Below, piece after piece: positions 52,601 to 63,569 of a stretch of 64,000 bases of DNA. A program made the translations under genes and the position numbers. The notes below the pieces were generated by a model that saw only the letters and a program-made list of their open reading frames with translations, ran no database searches and had not been told where the DNA came from. Each line of letters begins with the position of its first letter. Within the stretch, counting starts at the first letter, position 1. This DNA comes from Shinisaurus crocodilurus (taxonomy: Eukaryota; Chordata; Lepidosauria; Squamata; Shinisauridae). The stretch spans positions 62,001 to 126,000 of the forward strand of contig JAHFWL010000961.1 in the NCBI GenBank assembly GCA_021292165.1, written 5' to 3'.

Positions 52601-55600
52601 CCTGCTAGCAACCCAGACAACTCACCCGAAGGTGGCAGGGGGACTTCCGCCAAGGGCCAGGTCTCCTCCACCAACAGGGGTCCTGTCTCCCTTGCAGCCG
52701 GCAGCTCCTCCCCAACCCTGTCAAATAAAGCGGGTCCATTTTGGTGGCAGGGACGCTTTCCCCGTGGCGCAAGCCGCTGTCACACACCGGATGGCGCGCG
52801 CAAGGGCCTGCAAAGCCTCATGGGACAAAATACGTGTCAGTCTTTGCGGGGTGTTTATTGATGTGCACGGCACTTCATGGAGAGACAGACCAAGGGCGCG
52901 GAAGAGAGACGGTTCCCTGCCTGGAGGAGCTTACAGTCTCATCCTCAAGAGTGGAAGAGACACAGGGCGAGGCGAGAAGGGAGAAGCCAGAGCAGGGGAG
53001 CAAGGGGTCATGTTCTAAAGCAAGGGAGGGGAACCTGGGCCAAATCCAGCCTGCCTGGAAGCCAAATATGCCCCCCCCCCACGGTTGCCCAAATACCCTT
53101 CCCACCCCCAACCATGGATCCTTGGGCAGTTTCCCATCTTTTGGGCAGTTTCCCATCTTTTTGTGCAGTTTTTCCCCCTTCCAAAGGGTTGAAATGCCTC
53201 TCCTAAGGCTTAGTTACTAACAGTAAGAACTTCCAGCTAAAATAAGGCGGGAGTTTTGGCATTTTAGCACTGGGCCCTTTGCCTTGCCCTGTCCACCAAA
53301 AGCAGAATGCGGTTTCTTTCAGCCCTCAGGCTGAAAGAGATTTTTAAAAAAACGCAAGACCTAAAGGGAGATCTCAGTGTAGGATCTCCCAGTCCCAGGG
53401 CTTTTGACTGGACTATTAGCAGCCCAGTGAGGCTTGGAGAAAGGGCGAAAAGGCCTCTCCTACAACAGTTACGTCTCCGCTTTTCAAGGCGGGAGCCAAC
53501 CCCGCATCGCATGGCGGCTGGTATCGTCCAGCTCTTCTAAAGCTCTCCAACTCCCTCACCCCCTTTACCGTGTGGGAGGCGACAGCCCCAAGGACACGAA
53601 AGGCTCTCCCTCTCGGACTTCCTCTGCAGACTCTGAAAAAGAAGAAACCGGGCTGGGAAGGTGGTGGAAAGATGCGAGCAGACTAGCAGAGGTGGATGCG
53701 AAGGTGGAGTGGGAGGGGGGGGGGCGGAGGGGAAGAGACGGGGAGATTGAAAGCAAATGGAAAAAGCAGCACAGTGTAGCAGCCGGCCCGTCCTTGAACG
53801 CTTGACAGAAAGATAAAAGTACAGAAGGCGTTCTCCTTTTCCAGAATTTCCGCGTAAGATTTTGAGGAGCCGACAACTAGGAGGGAGTGCTGCGATCTGG
53901 AGGAGGGGGTGGACTGAGAGCCCCTCTGCTTTGTACCCTTCTTCTCCGAAGCCCCGTAGATGGCATATACCAGCCCCCCCCCCCGCCAAGAGCAGGGTGC
54001 CCTCCAGATGTGCTGAACCACAACTCCCATCATCCCCACCAGCATGAGACGAGAAAGAAGACAACGGCTGCTGTATACACAAAGAGGCTGCCCCCCCTCC
54101 CTCAATGGCTGCCTTACTCCGAGTCAGGCCAGGGTCTGTGGCTGGGGTCATTCCCAGCCCGGGTGGCTCAAGACCCTTCTCCCTGGAAAGATCTGGGCCG
54201 GGGACTGAACCTGGGACCCACCCTCCACATGCAAAGCACGGCTTCTCTGCCGAGCTACGGCTCTTCGTCCCCACCTAGGGGGTCTCAGAGGACCTAAGGG
54301 GCCACTACCAAGGAGGCCAAAGCGTTCCCCATTTTGCAAGGACTGCCAGTGCTTTGAAGTTCCGCCTGGAGGAGAACAGGCAGCTGCGACGTTCTGTGCA
54401 ATGCAGCTGTGCTCCTTAGCCAGATCCCACCCCACCCCCCCATACACACCCTTCGGCCACCCCTCTTTCGCTCTCCTCACCTTCTTCTGCACGCCTTTTT
54501 CGGGGAGAAACCCTGGGCAACGGCGGGGGACTCTCTTCGTCAGGCACCAGAAAGCCCTCCTGCTCGACCAACATGTCGATCTCTCGCACGGTGATCTCGG
54601 GCAGATCTCGTTCACCCTGCAGAAAAGGAGGTTGGGGTGTGTGTGTCTCTTGTGAGTGTTCCCGCCACAAACACTCATCCCACATAACGCGACCAGCCTC
54701 GTACCCGCACGTGCTCACCCCTGACCTGCCGCCCGGACAAGAGTCTTACTTCAATCATCAGCAAGGTGATGGGCTCCGCTTCCTTGAGGGTGATGGCTTC
54801 GGGAGAGACAGTGAGGAGCGGTTCTCCTTTGGAGCAACAGGCATCAGAGATTCGTTAGTTACCTCCTCCTTCACGTAATTCATACCCTGCCTTTTGACCT
54901 ACAACAGCCTTGCCTAACCACAGCTTCCATCATGCCCCAGCCAGCAGGTCGGGGAAAGCTGCTTGAAAGCCTAGCTCTGCAGCCCGAAGGACTAAAAACT
55001 TGCTTTGTTTTTGCCGCTGTTTTTGTTTATAAAGCTGAGACAAACAGGGCATTGTTTTCTGAAGCCACATGCAGGATGCTCAAAGCCTTGCACTGAAAAT
55101 TCGTAGAATTATATTAATAACATTAAGGTACCTTCACTTTCAGGCCGAGCACTGCTTCTGAAGCAGCAAAGCATTCTGGGCCTCTGCAGAGCCCAAAGTG
55201 GGAGGAGCTGGCAACTGTCCTGCAAGGCAAACCCTCTTTCCAAGTGAGCCGATCCGCGTGGAAGGACAACCCATGGGTTGAACAACCCACGGATTGCTGT
55301 GCACGAGCAGGAGAGAGCAGGCACACCGCCTCCGGCGCGCCCGCCACTTCCACTTTTAAAGAACAACCTACAATCAGCCGGGTCACAGGTTTTGAGTGTG
55401 ACGCACGAACTTGGAATGCTGGGTTGTTTGGGGGCGAAACAACCAATGCAGTTAACTCATATTTGCTGTGGGATTAACTGCTGGGTTGTTTTGCCCCTAA
55501 ACAACCCATCGATCTGGGTTCGCATGTCGCGCTGACAACCTCCGATCGTGCCAATGGGAGGTTGTTTCCAGAAAAAGGAAAAGGCTTGTGTGCTGCGGGC

Positions 55601-58486
55601 ACCGTGCTGGGTCTCTCCTGCTCATCCCTGACAGCCCACGGGTTATTTAACCCGCTGTTGATACGTGTGCACCAGGTCATTGGCTTAATATTCGGGGAGA
55701 CAAACGCCCAAGCCCCGTCGGCTGGGGGCTCTACCGGCACTGCACCCACATTCTTATCTGTCTTGGCCTCTCGGTTCCCACTTCACCTGCCCTCCGACGT
55801 TTCGGAGATGGAGGGGATCGTTCCGGCGGGCTTCTTTTCGGGGTGGATGCCTCTAGGATGCAGCGGATCTGGAAAGATGGAGGAGAAAGGGATGGGACGT
55901 CAGCTGCTTCCCTGATCCGTTTCTGGCAGGCTGGCATCCACCAACCATGGATAGAGGGATTGGAGGGAGCCTGTGGGACGGAGGAAGAGACCACCTTACG
56001 TGCGGAATGGACACAGGGCTGGGCAGCACAGGCTCCATTATTCCGAAAAACGGGCTGGGGGCTTCCTCCAGAGCTTCCATCAGGGCCAGCTGATCAGGGA
56101 GTAGCAGCCCCGGCCTGGGGTCAGAAAAATCAGAAATTTAAAAAAACAACAACAGGTTTAATGTTTTATCTACAAAATTTATATACCACTCTATACCCTG
56201 TTCGATTCCTGTGGTGAGTCACAAGGGACCCGCACCCCCCAAAAGCTGTGTATTCTAATTTTTCCCAGAGGGCCTCACATACGTTATTCTAAGGCAGTCT
56301 TTCCCCAATCTCGTGCCCTCCAGGTGTGGTGTTGAACTACAGCACCCATCATGGCCATGCTGACTGGGCCTGATGGGAGCTGTAGTCCAACACCACATCT
56401 GGAAGGCCGAGGTTGGGGAAATGCTTTTCTAAGTAATCCTCCCAACGACCCTGTAAGGTAGGCCAATGCATTTATGGTGGGGGAGGCTGAGAGACAGTAG
56501 CTCCCTATTCAGCTTATGGCAGAGGCAAGATCTGGGACTCCCAGGCTCACAGGTCCCATTCTTATCCATTACCCTAGACCACCCCACAGATGTTTGAACG
56601 TCAACATGAGCAGATAAGCCTCCGGTGTCAACTTTTTGCCACTGAACCACCTCAAAGGATTCTGGGATGTGTTCCCAGGTGCACACTCAGGGCTCCTCAG
56701 AAACACGGTTTGGAAAACACAATCACGACCACCATCCCCCCCCCCCATTAGAGAATGAGGTGATAATTATTCCCAGTCTACGGCAGTGGAAACTGAGGCT
56801 CAAAAAGGAGATGTTCTTGCCCAGGGCCATCCCAGGAACCGAAGGCCAAGCAGGATGTAAATCACTCCCGGCACCCACCCAACCCCTGTGGCAGGGAAAG
56901 GCGATCACTCACTGCTCCAGATCTGTCAAGTCAATACGGATCTGCTGCTGGACCTGGTTGAGCCGTTCCAAGATGTGCTGGATCTCCTCTGACGGGGGGA
57001 AAAACATCAGAATGGAATCAGGGCGACAGGGCCCTTTGGGGATTTAGGAGCAAAAATGTACCGGGGGGTAGAATATGAGTATTTATTTTAAAATATGGGG
57101 GGGGAGAGAGGGTGAGAAGAGCCAAGAAGCCGCAGAAAGCATCGTCGGGAAAAGGCAAAGGGGCAGGTCGCTGGACAGGAGGTCGTACCGACAAGATACC
57201 GGCACTGGCGGTTGTACACAAGGATCACCCCATACTGCAGCTGAGCTGAGAGGTAGAGGGAGAATCGGGGCCGGGGTGCACCCGGCACGGGTGGCGGGAC
57301 CCGGACAAGGATGAAGGCCATGATATCCTCGCTGTAGAGAGAGGAAAACGAACGTTACCACTACAACTGTCTGAGCAGTGCTCCGTTTCATCTGGCCTTT
57401 TCTCCTAGCTACTTTTCTCCATCCATTTGGTCCTCTTTTTCCCTTGGGGATGTGCAAAGAGCTAAGGCACCAGCAGCTCCTATCCCCTCCCCCCCTCCCC
57501 CCCCCGAAGGCCTTCCAGTCGTGTTTTGAGGCTTTGCCAGGCATCACTGACCGACTTTCAAGCCTTATCTTTGCCCACCTTGAGGGCTAGAACCTTGCTT
57601 TTTAAAAGAAATGATTGTACAAAAATTCTGCATGCTGGACGTGCGTGATGGCAGCACTACACAAAGCTTGGATCATGAAGCATCAGAGGACATGCTAGCA
57701 TCTCCTTTCCCCTCACTCTGAAAGGATGGAGGGGCAGAGAGAAGGCTGTGGCTCACGCTGACTCAGCTTGTCTGAGCGTGGAAAGCTAAGCAGGGTCAGG
57801 CCTGGTGATTACTTGGATGGGAGACCCCTCCTCTAGTTTCCTGCACTGAGCAGGGGGTTGGACTCGGGTTGGATAGCCTTGTAGGCTCCTTCCAACTCTT
57901 ATGATCTATGAAATCTATGTCCTGTCATCTGCATGGCTATCAGCCATGTGAGTCAGATTTGTTCCAACAATTCTGCCAGTTAACCAGGAGGAGGAAAGTA
58001 TAGGAAGCTGCTTTCTATCTGGTCTGGCTGTGTCTCTCTCTAGCTCAGTGTCTTGACTGGTAGCGGCTCCCCTTTTAACTGGAGATGCCCGGGATAAAAC
58101 TTAGGGCCTTTGCCATGCAAAGCAGGTGATCCACCACTACACTTCACTCCCTTGACCAATCCTTCCATGTTTTAAGAAAACAAATCCCTCCAGATCGTCC
58201 ATCTCTTGCACATGTCATCCTCTCAAGCGATCATCATGGCTCACCAGGTTTGTGGGACATTGACTTTCAGGTACTCCCGCTTCAACAGTTTGGTTGCTCC
58301 AGTCGCCGCCAACCTGGGAGACACGGGAGCGTCAGTATGGGAAGGGTGGAGTCAGGAGGGTGGCTGACAAAGTCCTGCCTGTGCAATCAACCCCTTTCCA
58401 CCCCCCACCCCCACAAAGCAAAGTCATTACCAAATCGTAGCAAAGCATCCTGTGTGGCGTTGCAAAACATTGGGATAATAGAACAT
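43654..58486 (-). CDS. REC8: REC8 meiotic cohesin kleisin, complete, 19 coding exons
   Basis: Alpha-kleisin of meiotic cohesin, bridging SMC3 (N-terminus) and SMC1 (C-terminus) and holding sister chromatids until separase cuts it. Coding exons in transcript order: 58486-58431, 58313-58245, 57331-57189, 56988-56913, 56114-56000, 55868-55787, 54826-54750, 54616-54481, 53632-53569, 52717-52626, 51731-51643, 51529-51386, 50435-50369, 46851-46724, 46157-46109, 45752-45692, 45580-45470, 44824-44718, 43745-43654. Total 1758 nt: 585 codons plus TAG, all phases consistent. The start MFYYPNVLQRHTGCFATIW matches mammalian REC8, and the end matches its C-terminus (EQAEPYGQIVIKPGARF). The human protein is 547 residues; the extra length is in the Pro/Glu-rich middle. 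Two acceptors (54826 and 53632) have in-frame alternatives 3 and 9 nt away. Confidence 0.97.
43855..44110 (-). mobile_element. L2-like LINE 3' fragment in REC8 intron
   Basis: agagccctgctggatcggac, cattctgttcacac, agatgagtgcaacagcacac and atgaatgtgtccaatcccct on the - strand landmarks. Confidence 0.65.
44120..44440 (+). mobile_element. L2/CR1-like LINE fragment
   Basis: caacggcttgggacccaaat, cttgcaggagcgcctgcccc and ggttttaagttggcttattt resemble RT C-terminal coding DNA of the type at 20830-21190, decayed. Confidence 0.45.
45160..45430 (+). repeat. hAT-type MITE fragment (caggggtgttgaa family)
   Basis: gcagggatgcagaacctcag left, ggccctgcccacccacaatg core, ttcagtccttgggcttcacccctg right. Confidence 0.6.
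46109..46851 (-). other. REC8: REC8 candidate separase-cleavage region (exons 14-15)
   Basis: Exon 14 (46851-46724) ends with a Glu-rich run holding EEVR (Arg about residue 437). The junction with exon 15 makes EELR (Arg about residue 449), which aligns with human EVPR in the segment before EPSV. Separase substrates share an E-x-x-R motif. A further EEVR occurs at about residue 258 (exon 9). Cleavage is inferred from motif and alignment only. Confidence 0.5.
46412..46600. repeat. Palindromic MITE with central expansion
   Basis: ttcaccaaacccagggcccc / ccagatgtgttggactacaa left arm. The right arm ggtgccaggattggggaaat lies after an unrelated centre. Confidence 0.5.
47655..47857 (+). mobile_element. 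L2-like LINE 3' tail
   Basis: ggctgttcaggcgggaatat, tgtacatcgtccagggtggc, cagatgggcgattaataaat and (AAAT)n; inverted relative to 9768-9990. Confidence 0.65.
48497..48645. repeat. Fold-back MITE
   Basis: tagctctgatggggtgt and acaccccatcagagctt form a tight stem, continued by gtacac / gtgtac and ttgggtt / aaccca type arms. Confidence 0.7.
48642..48873 (-). mobile_element. Sauria SINE
   Basis: - strand copy with catcccgccttttttcctgc tail and gctacgccacactggctcta head. Confidence 0.88.
48878..49180. mobile_element. hAT MITE, exact target duplication
   Basis: Ends CAGGGTTGCAA and TTGCAACCCTG; CTAAGAAT is repeated exactly at 48870-48877 and 49181-49188. The interior is made of aaatcatgattttttgca-type inverted pieces. 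Confidence 0.88.
49584..49788 (-). mobile_element. Sauria SINE, 5'-truncated
   Basis: attctatttataccccgtct tail and cggatctcacgagtc; the tRNA-like head is missing beyond 49788. Confidence 0.85.
49858..50131. mobile_element. MITE (gcaatcctatgcaagtttagacag family) split by a hAT hairpin
   Basis: agatgcaatcctaggcaagtttagaca at the left and tcacttaggattgcatctt at the right are inverted ends. The hairpin at 49963-50097 is inserted between its arms. Confidence 0.8.
49963..50097. mobile_element. hAT hairpin MITE nested in another MITE
   Basis: cagtgttctccaaccttggg...inverse, nearly the same as 36741-36875. Confidence 0.9.
50483..50575. repeat. Palindromic MITE (ccctccagatgtg family)
   Basis: ctttctccaacctagtgccc and ggggccaggttgggagaaag inverted arms. 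Confidence 0.75.
50611..50965 (-). mobile_element. CR1 LINE 3' fragment in REC8 intron
   Basis: gagttggaaggggcctacaa, gcccattattccgtgtcctg and gtgacagcctttcacgtact match, on the - strand, the copy at 2278-2733. Confidence 0.85.
51969..52088. repeat. Palindromic MITE (ccctccagatgtg family)
   Basis: cagatgtgatggactgcaac left arm and ggagttgcagtccaaccaac plus gggcagcaggttggggaagg right arm. Confidence 0.7.
53020..53342 (+). repeat. hAT-type MITE fragment (caggggtgttgaa family)
   Basis: agggaggggaacctgggcca left, gggttgaaatgcctctccta centre, tcaggctgaaagagat right, with a short tandem of gggcagtttcccatctttt. Confidence 0.55.
55250..55665. repeat. Terminal-inverted-repeat MITE
   Basis: caacccacggattgctgtgcacgagcagga at the left and tcctgctcatccctgacagcccacgggtta at the right are inverted. 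An internal ggttgttt / aaacaacc pair lies near 55425-55505. Confidence 0.6.
56289..56424. repeat. Palindromic MITE (ccctccagatgtg family)
   Basis: gtctttccccaatctcgtgcc left arm with ggaaggccgaggttggggaaa right arm. Confidence 0.75.
56913..58486 (-). other. REC8: REC8 N-terminal kleisin domain (SMC3-binding), exons 1-4
   Basis: Residues 1-115 comprise the MFYYPNVLQRHTGCFATIW start, WLAATGATKLLKREYLKVNV, the conserved PRPRFSLYLSAQLQYGVILV block and the helix EEIQHILERLNQVQQQIRID. This is the Rad21/Rec8 N-terminal fold, which binds the SMC3 neck. The ATG has ccacc just before it (A at -3), a strong initiation context. Confidence 0.93.
57748..57918 (+). mobile_element. 5S rRNA-headed SINE with CR1-type tail
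   Basis: ggctgtggctcacgctgact, gctaagcagggtcaggcctg, acttggatgggagacc, then gagcagggggttggactcgg and ccttccaactcttatgatct. Confidence 0.88.
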
Positions 58487-58492
58487 GGTGGA
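58478..58492 (-). promoter_or_regulatory. REC8: REC8 translation start context
   Basis: Reading the - strand, ttccaccATGttc gives A at -3, close to the Kozak consensus. The codons after it encode MFYYPNVL, so this is the start rather than any later Met. Confidence 0.8.
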
Positions 58493-58599
58493 ACAGTTGC
58501 TCGCCCTTTTCTGGCGGTGAGGTTGTTGTGAGACTTCCAGATACCCCTAAACTCTTGGGGAGGGGGAGTGATTTACCCCCCACAAATGATGGCCTTTCC

Positions 58600-59875
58600 C
58601 CAGGAACAAGGCACTGACTAAATTATTGCAGTTGTATTTGGGTTCAGTTCTCAAGAGTCGCTGAACCTTCTTCCTAGATTTAGTAACATTCCCAAGTAAC
58701 CTACAAAATACTGGGTTTGTGTTAACTCCCCAAATCTCAGTGACTCAGCATTGAACCCCAAAATTAAGATGGGACTGTTCTTCCTCAAAACTAATTTGAG
58801 TTATTTCATTGTGAAGCGGACAGAAGCCTGTAATCAAGCCAATTCAACTTCCGTATCCAATTAATTGAGATGGTAACAGTGACCTGCCAAAGGAGCGAGA
58901 CTGTGGGTGACTTTTATGAATGACAGTGTAATGACATGGGCAACTTGAATAAGTGAACAGGCAGACAAGGAATTTATTCAAGCAGAGAATGTCCCATTTA
59001 GTGGCAATATTAATTCAAATGGTCAATTAAGAGATATCATTACAATCTAGAAACCAGTTAAGACAGGATCACAACAAACATATAATTTGTTATGTAAGAA
59101 AAGAATAGCAAACCCCAATGAAACACACTATTAAGAATAAATCTTACAATCTTAATTAATGGGAGGAAAATACAGATATCAGCCAGGACTAATGTAATCA
59201 GTGAGAGGAATTAGCAAGAATTAATAAGCAAGCAAGCAAACAGGAATTCATCAGCAATTAACTTGAAGCAACAATTAACAGCATGTGAACATGGCTAATA
59301 AGCGGGAGATAGATGGAAGTAGCAGATTAATAAACTGAAACCATAAATTAAAGAGGGTTTAATAAACATATGCACTACTAAGAGGAAAGTAGTAGCAAAA
59401 GTATTTGAAATGGGCAAATGAGTAAGCAGGATCACAAACACAATAAGGAATGGGCAGGTGGGTATAATTAAGGCATCTATTAACTAGACACAGGCAGTTT
59501 TATATTAGAGAAAATATGAGCCATTGAGCATAGCTGCATTAGGGTCAGAGAAATGCCCCAACGTAAGAATGGTTTGATTCTCTTTAAATTATCTGGCTAC
59601 AGCAAGGCTTAAATACCATTGAAAACTGAAGGGGAAAGAGAATTAATCAGCAGGGCAATATATATACACCAGGGGTAGTCAAGCTACCTCTACTAGTGAT
59701 TAATAGATCCCTAGCACTAAATAAGCATCCAGTAAATTAATTCGGTCACAAATATATCCATTAAATGGAGTGGAACTTGGGACTCAGCACCACTAGGGGC
59801 TACTATTAATGGGAAGCAAGACTTTTAAAAGGGCAAGATGCCTCTAAAAGAATTTTAAAAAACCAGGCACCACCA
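58600..59875. other. REC8 upstream region without recognised gene
   Basis: AT-rich, with frequent aataagcaag / aattaa words but no clear unit. No exon, LINE or SINE is recognised. Confidence 0.4.
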
Positions 59876-59881
59876 TCCCTA

Positions 59882-59919
59882 CGCGCCCCGCGCCCCGCGC
59901 CCCGCGCCCCGCGCCCCTT
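59882..59919 (+). repeat. GC minisatellite, 7-bp unit (GCGCCCC)n
   Basis: Five successive cgcgccc-type units immediately after AT-rich DNA. Confidence 0.9.
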
Positions 59920-59933
59920 CCTAAATAGGACCT

Positions 59934-60430
59934 CACTCCAATCCCCAGAATCAAGCTTACGAGTGGCAAGCCACAGCCTGGCCTATAAAAGAATCAGTTC
60001 GGACCAATCACTGCTGTCTTCCGGCGTTCTGACCAATGAAATTATCTCCCTCTTTTAACCGCCTTAGCCAATCAATACATGGGAAGCCACGTGGAAAAAC
60101 TTCTCTTCCCCCTCAGCTTGGAGACATAACTCCAATCAAATCGCTGTATTCCCCGTTCCTTACCTTCCACAGGGTTCCAACCAATCGGGTAGCTCTGCTG
60201 CACGTGGTAGGTTTGAGTACCAAAACAATACACGCCCCTGCCCTCCATTCCTCGCCCATCAGATTGGGTTGAGGCAAGAAGCACGCAGGCTCCTCAGGGT
60301 TCTAGCCAATATCTCCCATATTAATGAATTGTCGTTACGGTCTTTCTTGAAGTTCTTGGCACACCGATCCCGCCCACTGCCAAGCCTAGCAAATGAGATG
60401 AAGGAACTTGGTCAGGAGATTGTCCAATCA
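59934..60430 (+). promoter_or_regulatory. Cluster of eight CCAAT boxes with a TATA-like box
   Basis: CCAAT at about 59938, 60004, 60030, 60068, 60133, 60180, 60307 and 60424, and ctataaaag near 59981-59989. The spacing (about 25-125 bases) and the adjoining GC array suggest a promoter or LTR U3-like region. The gene or element it serves is not identified; it lies 1.5-2 kb upstream of the REC8 ATG. Confidence 0.45.
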
Positions 60431-60609
60431 CAGAGAAAGGGCCGTTTTCCCTCCAATTTCTCCTCAGGAATCCCAGCAGAGACAACATATCAGTTGATGG
60501 GAAGAGTATTAAATCACACTTTCTCCATAAACCAACATCCGAACTATAAAATGGTTAATAATAAAAGGATTAACAATTAAAACGTACTCAAACACTTTGG
60601 GGCCCGTCA

Positions 60610-60745
60610 TTCTCTCAGCCCAGCAGCCTACCTCACAGGGCTGTTGTGAGGGCAAGGGGGGGTGTATGGGGGGGGCATGTAAGCCACCCTGAGCGCCTCA
60701 GGAAAAGCAGGAGAGAAATATCGTAAATAAATGATAAAGAAGCAG
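60610..60745 (+). mobile_element. Sauria SINE 3' half
   Basis: cctacctcacagggctgttg, gtaagccaccctgagcgcct and gagagaaatatcgtaaataa. Confidence 0.75.
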
Positions 60746-61060
60746 ACGTATTTTCCAGCATGGGATTTTTTCCTCCTTTTATTTGCTTATTGTAATATTT
60801 CTATACTGCTAAGTATAGAAAAATAATAATCCCTAAGCGGTTTACATATACATATTAAAATCAGATTTAAAATATTAATATTAAAATCAGATTTAAAATA
60901 CATTTTTTTAAAAAAAAATCCAATTACAATAATAATATACAGCAGTACAGTGGAGTGGCCTGTTTAATTTAATTACAAGCTAGGGTGAACCAGTGGCTTT
61001 CAGGAGGCATTTGAAAGACGCCGCATTTTACAATTTAGTTTTAATTTATTTAGCTTAGAT

Positions 61061-61176
61061 CAGTGTTCTCCAACCTTGGGTCCCCAGATGTTTTTGGCCT
61101 ACAATTCCCAGCATGGGCATGCATGCTGGGAGTTGTAGGCCAAAAACATCTGGGGACCCAAGGTTGGAGAACACTG
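61061..61176. mobile_element. hAT hairpin MITE
   Basis: cagtgttctccaaccttggg...inverse; gcttagat / ggttagat flank it (7 of 8). Confidence 0.9.
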
Positions 61177-61364
61177 GGTTAGATAAAGCCAAAAAGGTTT
61201 TGACAACTTATAAGAGTTTTAAGTATTAGAATTAAAGGGTGTTCATTAGGGCCAAATATGAATATCAACCGTGATATATAATGTGATAAAATAAATGTTA
61301 AAGAATTAAAATGTAGGAGTCACCAACTGACAGCAGGGAGGAGGAGAGACCTGTTCAATTAACA

Positions 61365-61615
61365 TAACATAAGAATTGCCCGGCTGGATCAGACCAAGGG
61401 TCCATGTAGTCAAGCATTCTGTTCACACAGTGACCAACCAGCTGCCCAGAGGAAACCCACAGATAGGACATGAGTGCAACAGCACCCTCCCGCCCATGTT
61501 CCCCAGCATACTGTCTCTGATACTGGAGATACCATATAACCATGAGGACTAGTAGCCATTGATAGCCTTCTCCATGAATTTGTCTAACTCCCTTTTAAAC
61601 CCCCTTTAACACCCC
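61365..61615 (-). mobile_element. L2-like LINE 3' fragment
   Basis: gcccggctggatcagaccaa, cattctgttcacacagtgac, gacatgagtgcaacagcacc and ccatgaatttgtctaactcc on - strand landmarks. Confidence 0.7.
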
Positions 61616-61684
61616 TTTACTTGTCGGCCAGTTTCTAGAAAATCAAGGACAAAGCAACGTCAACCATTTTATTTTAAAATGGCA

Positions 61685-62110
61685 CACCTTTATTTATCTA
61701 TTTATTTATTACATTTCTATACTTCCCAATAGCTGAAGCTCTCTGGGCAGTTCACAACAATTAAGACCATAAAATACAGCATAAGATACACTATATAAAT
61801 TTAAAACGACAGTATAAAATAGAAGTAAAAACCAAAGTAAAACCTAGCAGCAATGCAAAGATTAAAATACAATAAGGGTGCAATCTATGCAAGTTTAGAC
61901 AGAAAAACAGTCCTACAACTCCCAGCATGCCCCAGCCAAGCTGGGGCCTATTTTTCTGTCTAAACTTGCATAGGATTGCGCCTTAACAGATCTAAAACAG
62001 AAATAGAATGACTAAAATGCTTGGGAAAATAGGGAGATCTTCACCTGGTGCTAGAAAGAACATAATGTAAGCACCAGGCAAGCCTTTCTGGGAAGCTCAT
62101 CCCACAGTCA
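61685..62110 (-). mobile_element. L2-like LINE 3' fragment
   Basis: tttattacatttctatactt and cccaatagctgaagctctct match 12605-12650. The body is interrupted by the MITE at 61874-61984. Confidence 0.6.
61874..61984. repeat. MITE (gcaatcctatgcaagtttagacag family)
   Basis: gggtgcaatctatgcaagtt and aacttgcataggattgcgcc inverted ends, with cagaaaaac / tttttctg next inside. Confidence 0.8.
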
Positions 62111-62488
62111 GGGTGCCACAACAAAGAAGGCCGTCTTTTCTGGGGGATGCTGGGAGTTGTCATCCAACACATCAGGAGGGTACCTGGTTAGGGAAGGCGG
62201 TCTTATGGGAAGAGACAGCTTTTTGCATGGGGCTCTGCTCCTGGACTTGCCGAAAACCACTGAGCTTTGCCCACAGAACCACCAAAACAAACCCATCGCT
62301 ACCTGAAATATTTCAAGAGTCCAATGATGATGATGATGATTTCAAGAGTCGGCCCTGGCAACCTTAACATAACTTACTGGCTTTGAATAATGATTTTTAA
62401 TTTATTTTTTAATGGGGAAATGCAAAATGGTTATATCGCTGCCCTGAACACTGGAGGAGTGGGAATTCAGTTCCCACTGGAGGGCACC

Positions 62489-62617
62489 TTCCCCGACCTG
62501 CTGCTCCCCAGATGTTTTGGACTACAACTCCCAAATTTCCCGATTATCGGCCACGCTGGCTGGGGCTGGTGGTAACTGAAGTCCAAAACATCTGGAGAGG
62601 ACCAGGTTGGCGAAGAC
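62489..62617. repeat. Palindromic MITE (ccctccagatgtg family)
   Basis: ttccccgacctgctgctccc left arm and tctggagaggaccaggttgg right arm. Confidence 0.7.
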
Positions 62618-62639
62618 TGAATTAAGTCAATTAACCAAT

Positions 62640-63500
62640 TAACCATTCCCGCAGACAGAACCCCAGTGGAACAGTGCATGACGGATGAACATGCCTGCTA
62701 TGAATCAGCCGACTCAAGCAGGGTAACAACCTCCCAGAAAACATTGAAAGGAAACCACAGGAAACGTTGGTGACTCATCCAACACACTACCACAACCCTT
62801 TTACCAGGAATTGTCCAAATCTGACTGTGGCAACTTGCTTCTAAATCAGCCTCCTAAGGACAACTTGACCTGGGGCAGAACTGGCTGATTTTGGGCGTGG
62901 TTTTGCAGTTGTTTGGTGAAACATGAAAACACTCATTTCAGAGATCCCAACTGTAATATTATTTGGCCATTCTGCTTGCTTAATACTATGGTGAAAAACC
63001 TCTGGCTTTCAAATCAGGAACAGCCGTTTCAGTTGTCTCTGGGGGCCGAGGAAGTTCAGAAGTTCACAAGAGATTTAAAAAGAAAATCAGTGCAAGGATT
63101 CTGTTGCTTAAATGATTATTATTATTTTTTAAATCGCTTTTGAAGAAAGCAAATGCCTGGAAAATTCATTTCAATTCAAATTATTCTATGAAAATCGTTG
63201 ACACCCAAGGGGGCATTAGCGAATTCTCTCAAAAACACGGCGGTTTCTGGGTAAAAATACACTTTGGGCGTAGTAGCAGAACAATGCAGATCTGTAATGG
63301 ACAGGGTTTGGGGCTTTGTGGAATTGATGTGACAGGAAAAGCAAAGAGAGAGATAAAAGGCAGTCAGAACAGATTGAGGGGAGAAAACTCAGGGATGAAC
63401 TAGCAGATGAAAAACAGGAAGATATAGCCAGGCCTTTGAATGATTCCACATTTCTAGCAGTTGACGTAATGCAAACTACATGCTAAAACTGTTGGCACTG
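62640..63500. other. Right-edge stretch without recognised gene
   Basis: No exon or repeat that I can name. Open frames at 62913-63143 and 63140-63403 have no recognisable motif. Confidence 0.4.
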
Positions 63501-63569
63501 TAATGCTCTTATACAACTCTGTGGTGTTCCCACATTGTGGGCTTCTGTGCATGGAACTGGTCACCCCAA

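Noticed and set aside
53537..54274. A 245-codon - strand frame
   Set aside because: It overlaps REC8 exon 9 in another frame plus intron; no recognisable domain.
58640..59870. Satellite array
   Set aside because: Words such as aataagcaag recur, but no stable unit length could be found by eye.
60269..60580. A 103-codon + strand frame near the right end
   Set aside because: No motif, no splice context and no match that I can recognise; likely chance.
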